DNA of 64,000 bases from Vibrio fluminensis (GTDB taxonomy: Bacteria > Pseudomonadota > Gammaproteobacteria > Enterobacterales > Vibrionaceae): NCBI RefSeq assembly GCF_015278125.1, contig NZ_JADILO010000009.1, positions 124,001 through 188,000 of the forward strand, read 5' to 3'. A program made the translations under genes and the position numbers. Of the stretch, positions 61,080 through 64,000 are shown in pieces (within the stretch, counting starts at the first letter, position 1; each line of letters begins with the position of its first letter). The notes under the pieces were generated by a model. The model had not been told where the DNA came from. It made no database searches and saw only the letters and a program-made list of their open reading frames with translations.

Positions 61080-62069
61080 ATGTTGGAAGTTTTTACCCTA
61101 TTAGCCAATTGGCTGACTTACTCTGCATTGGCCTTGCAGGCTGGAACGCCATTCGCTCAAGGTGTGCACTTTTTTATTGAAGATACTAGTAAGATATTGG
61201 TTTTGCTGGTGGTTTTGATTTACGTTATCTCTGCGCTTAGGGCAAGCTTAAGCGTGGATAGAGTTCGCGATTACCTTCAAGGCAGGCATCGCGGTATAGG
61301 TTATATCGCAGGAGCAATGTTTGGTGCAGTCACACCGTTTTGCTCATGCAGTTCTATACCATTATTTATGGGATTTGTTTCTGCTCGTGTACCTATTGGG
61401 GTCACCATTTCTTTTCTTATAACCTCACCACTGATTAATGAAGTGGTGGTTATTATGCTCGGTAGTGTACTGGGTCTTAAATTTACAGTTGTGTATGTTG
61501 CTATTGGTATGTTGCTTGGCATCATTGCTGGTGTGGTAGTGGATGCTCTCCAAGCGCACCGTTGGTTACAGCCCTTTCTTGCCAAAGCTTACCTACAGGC
61601 TGATAGCGCCAAACTAAACAGTGCTTCGACCTCTGATTCTTCAAAACTGAGTTGTAAGCAGCGTCACGAGTTTGCACGCAATGAAACGGCGACCATATTC
61701 AAACGGATTTGGTTGTGGGTATTGATTGGTGTCGGTATCGGAGCCTTTATTCATGGCTATGTGCCAGCTGATTGGTTTGAGCAAAACTTGGCTCATGGCC
61801 AATGGTGGTCAGTACCTTTGGCGACTTTAACTGCCATTCCTATATATACCAATGCATCCGGCATTGTGCCAATAATGGCGTCTCTACTCGACAAGGGTAT
61901 GCCGCTGGGAACGACGATCGCATTTTGTATGGGGGCTGTGGCGGTTAGCCTACCTGAATTCATGATGCTCAAGCAGGTAATGCAATATCGATTCTTGGCA
62001 GTGATTGCTGGGTACTTATTTATTGCTATCTCCATTACGGGGTGGCTATTCAATTACTTCCATTTTTAG
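61080..62069 (+). CDS. DUF318-type permease
   Basis: 329 residues from ATG 61080 (GAGG upstream). Eight or so membrane helices with the CSCSSIPLFMGF motif near 95 and VPIGVTISFLITSPLINEVVVIML, typical of permeases related to ArsP that are often paired with a small thioredoxin-fold protein, as here. The second half has IPIYTNASGIVPIM and PLGTTIAFCMGAVAVSLPE. Substrate unknown; organoarsenical or metal thiol compounds are candidates. Confidence 0.85.
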   Translation: MLEVFTLLANWLTYSALALQAGTPFAQGVHFFIEDTSKILVLLVVLIYVISALRASLSVDRVRDYLQGRHRGIGYIAGAMFGAVTPFCSCSSIPLFMGFVSARVPIGVTISFLITSPLINEVVVIMLGSVLGLKFTVVYVAIGMLLGIIAGVVVDALQAHRWLQPFLAKAYLQADSAKLNSASTSDSSKLSCKQRHEFARNETATIFKRIWLWVLIGVGIGAFIHGYVPADWFEQNLAHGQWWSVPLATLTAIPIYTNASGIVPIMASLLDKGMPLGTTIAFCMGAVAVSLPEFMMLKQVMQYRFLAVIAGYLFIAISITGWLFNYFHF

Positions 62070-62097
62070 TAACACGTATATGTTCAAAGGAGTTTAT

Positions 62098-62346
62098 ATG
62101 AAAACAGTGCAAGTATATGGTTCAGGTTGTAAAAACTGCCAAGTAACAGCGGAGAGATTGACTCAAGTAGCACAAGAGCTAGGTTTGGCTATTACGATTG
62201 AGAAAGTCACCAGTTTGGAGTCGATCATGCAGGCAGGGATCATGAGTACTCCCGGCGTCGCGATCGAAGGGACGGTGATACATAGCGGGTCAGTGCCATC
62301 GCTTGATCTTGTTCATCAGCTACTAAGCGAAAATGCAGTAGTCTGA
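62098..62346 (+). CDS. Small thioredoxin-fold protein (CxxC)
   Basis: 82 residues from ATG 62098 after AAAGGAG. YGSGCKNCQVTAERL holds the C-x-x-C pair at 11-14 and MSTPGVAIEG the cis-proline. It matches the small glutaredoxin-like proteins encoded beside DUF318 permeases. It probably passes thiol redox power to or from the permease. Confidence 0.88.
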   Translation: MKTVQVYGSGCKNCQVTAERLTQVAQELGLAITIEKVTSLESIMQAGIMSTPGVAIEGTVIHSGSVPSLDLVHQLLSENAVV

Positions 62347-62402
62347 AGTAAACATTGAGCACTCTGGCGTAGCCTAGGGGACGCATTGTCAAGGTAAGAT
62401 AA

Positions 62403-62933
62403 ATGAAGTGTCTGATGGAAGCGTGGAATCGTACGGAATCGAGCCTTTATCATTGGTTATTAAAACAAACACACAATCAGCATGAGCTAGAAGACATCGT
62501 GCAAGAAGTGTTTCTAAAGGCAATGAGTCATAGTGAACGATTTTGTACTCTAAATGATGGTAAATCTTGGTTGTTTAAGGTAGCGAAGAATCATTTTATT
62601 GATACGGTGCGACGCCGTATTGAGCGGGCAGAGCTTGATGAATTAACATCAAACCAGCAACTACCTTCCCCAGTTGTGCAATTACAAAAATGTCTGCCTA
62701 AGGTTCTAGTTAAGCTGGATCATCATGATCGCGACATTATCGAGAGTTGTGATTTGAACGGGATGTTGCAAAGTGAGTATGCGCAGAAAAATCAGCTTAG
62801 TTTACCGGCAGTAAAGTCGCGCTTACGTAGAGCCAGAATGGTGCTTAAGCAGCAATTAGTCCGAGAGTGTAAGGTTAGCCAAGATCAAAGTGGCGTGTGT
62901 TGTTTTAAAACTGTAGAGGTAAGTTCGAATTAG
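62403..62933 (+). CDS. sigZ: SigZ-like ECF sigma factor
   Basis: 176 residues. Sigma region 2 (HWLLKQTHNQHELEDIVQEVFLKAM, KSWLFKVAKNHFIDTVRRR) and region 4 (LSLPAVKSRLRRARMVLKQQL). No anti-sigma gene is next to it; the usual neighbours of SigZ are the permease/thioredoxin pair just upstream, so it may control them. A Cys pair near the C terminus (GVCCFK) could sense redox or metal. Confidence 0.85.
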   Translation: MKCLMEAWNRTESSLYHWLLKQTHNQHELEDIVQEVFLKAMSHSERFCTLNDGKSWLFKVAKNHFIDTVRRRIERAELDELTSNQQLPSPVVQLQKCLPKVLVKLDHHDRDIIESCDLNGMLQSEYAQKNQLSLPAVKSRLRRARMVLKQQLVRECKVSQDQSGVCCFKTVEVSSN

Positions 62934-62992
62934 GTTTGCCGTCGAAGAGAGTGTCGTTTACTTCGACGGCTTCGGTTGAGTGAGAAACATGA

Positions 62993-63208
62993 CTATGTCG
63001 CATAAGGTTGAGTAGAAAAATCAACGCCTTGATAGCGTTCTGCGAGTTTGGTTTTGGCTTTTTTGCGTTTGCGCCGTTTCACCGGTTTGGGTTGTGGTGT
63101 GCTTTCTTGAATCGCTTGTGCGTGTTCTTTCGCAGAGCGGAGGAATTTATCAGACTTCATCGCCTGTTTTCTAAGAGCATTTAGCTTCTCAAGTCGGTCT
63201 TTCAGCAT
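62993..63208 (-). CDS. Small basic hypothetical protein
   Basis: 71 residues with a coiled-helical N terminus (LKDRLEKLNALRKQAM) and a Lys/Arg-rich middle (KPVKRRKRKKAKTK). ATG 63208 follows AGGTG. It looks like a nucleic-acid or ribosome-binding small protein; no family recognised. Confidence 0.6.
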   Translation of the reverse strand: MLKDRLEKLNALRKQAMKSDKFLRSAKEHAQAIQESTPQPKPVKRRKRKKAKTKLAERYQGVDFSTQPYAT

Positions 63209-63456
63209 AAATCACCTCGTGGTTCACAATGCCAATTAACAGCGAATACCAAGTGACTTTAAGATGCCGGATTGAGAGCGTGTAACTCGTTTAGTTTATG
63301 GAAGTTTACGAAGGGATGGAGTGAGTTACAGGCTCCAACATAACCTAACACCTCAAGGTTACTTAACTATAAGTATAGCATTTTCATGGGGTTGGAGTGT
63401 GACTTACTACGCAGTTTGATAAGATCTCGATGGTAACTTGTTGAGTAATAATAAAA

Positions 63457-63480
63457 AAGAGCATGACAATGCATGCTCTT
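63457..63480 (-). terminator. Terminator of the peptidase gene
   Basis: AAGAGCATG at 63457-63465 pairs with CATGCTCTT at 63472-63480 with A run on the left. Confidence 0.7.
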
Positions 63481-63498
63481 AATAATGTGTCGACTGAG

Positions 63499-64000
63499 TT
63501 AGATTTTGCTCAGTACGTAATCCAGACCACCGATGATTGCGGCAACTTGCGCTTGGTTACACTCTTCATCAGTCACTTTCGGGCTGTCTGGGTAGACTTC
63601 AGTCGTTGTGTGGTATTGGCAGTTGCTTACACCACCGCAAAGGCCAAGCTTGATCATTGGGTAAAGGATCACGCCTTGTTGAACCACATCTGAGCCAATG
63701 ATCTGGCCTTTGTTATCTGCTGGCGCAATGTGGGTCACTTTCGCAACTGATGCAATCACAGCAGCTTGGAAGTCAGCTTGAGGGTTCTCACTATCGCCGA
63801 CAGTGTAGAAACCATCAGGGATGATGTCTTCTTCGTATTCAATACCATCACGCGCAGCTAGAGCTGGGCGAAATTCGGTTTCATCTGTATCTGTGGTCTC
63901 ATGTAAGTCAAAGTGCACCAGCACATCACCAATGCTCGCAACGAGTGATTGTAGCGCGGCAGACTCCTCCGCTGGGCTATCCGCATAGAATGAGCGGTTT
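63499..64000 (-). CDS. M14-type metallocarboxypeptidase-like protein, N-terminal part missing
   Basis: The reverse frame continues beyond the window edge; 167 codons are visible. DVLVHFDLHETTDTDETEFRPALAARDG holds the DxHET metal/catalytic region, and IAPADNKGQIIGSDVVQQGVILYP and TTTEVYPDSPKVTDEECN are features of M14-fold zinc peptidases of the DUF2817/succinylglutamate-desuccinylase-like group. The start lies outside the window. Confidence 0.75.
   Translation of the reverse strand, partial: NRSFYADSPAEESAALQSLVASIGDVLVHFDLHETTDTDETEFRPALAARDGIEYEEDIIPDGFYTVGDSENPQADFQAAVIASVAKVTHIAPADNKGQIIGSDVVQQGVILYPMIKLGLCGGVSNCQYHTTTEVYPDSPKVTDEECNQAQVAAIIGGLDYVLSKI

Noticed and set aside
1..64000. 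CRISPR arrays, tRNA or rRNA genes
   Set aside because: No regularly spaced repeats, no cloverleaf with CCA end and no rRNA-like sequence was recognised while reading.

Overview
The window looks like part of the smaller chromosome of a Vibrio of the Harveyi/parahaemolyticus type. This is inferred, not searched. The grounds are the kbl-tdh pair, the protein family content, and integron attC sites of the vibrio superintegron type. No rRNA, tRNA or CRISPR array was recognised.

Layout. 1-11.45 kb is ordinary chromosome: a partial Mo-cofactor-type protein, three late cobalamin genes, a phosphoesterase-amidohydrolase-racemase-PhzF-exporter run, a LysR regulator, and kbl/tdh for threonine breakdown. 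11.45-19.87 kb is an island next to tdh. It has a phage-type tyrosine recombinase with an AlpA-like excisionase, then a row of integron gene cassettes with no integron integrase in sight. The first cassette holds three overlapping genes: a free-standing colicin-E3-type RNase with all four catalytic residues, an acidic probable antitoxin, and an ImmA/IrrE zinc protease. Its attC is interrupted by an intact IS1111-type element. The non-coding end of that IS carries a hairpin segment matching both sides of its own insertion site, as expected for a guide RNA. Three diverged copies of a similar hairpin region, each at a cassette end, look like fossils of a second IS1111 lineage.

19.9-28.4 kb holds an amino-acid permease and a nucleoside-salvage operon: a DeoR-ribokinase fusion regulator that looks like a dead kinase, a ribokinase, an ECF transporter (S, T and two unlike ATPases) and a nucleoside hydrolase. 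Imported ribonucleosides would be split to base and ribose, the ribose phosphorylated, and the fusion protein could sense ribose. 28.4-35.3 kb has an IS remnant, a large lipoprotein, two exported MORN-repeat paralogues and a frameshifted DUF2867 gene. 35.4-41.9 kb has transporters and regulators, a TetR/membrane-protein pair with several operator-like palindromes, an ACT protein and a SelO-type AMPylator.

41.9-49.1 kb is a zinc cluster: znuA divergent from znuC-znuB-DUF1826-zur-CobW GTPase across a perfect 20-bp Zur-box palindrome, then a ZevA/ZevB-like pair. 49.2-52.7 kb has LysE, a GlxA-type regulator, YnfA, a cold-shock protein and two small proteins. 52.9-61 kb is a sugar-acid catabolic island (aldolase, KDG-type kinase, RraA-like protein, 2-hydroxyacid dehydrogenase, TRAP transporter, GntR regulator, EamA exporter) with unknown substrate. 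61-63.2 kb has a permease, a thioredoxin-fold protein, a SigZ-like sigma factor and a small basic protein, and the window ends inside an M14-type peptidase gene.
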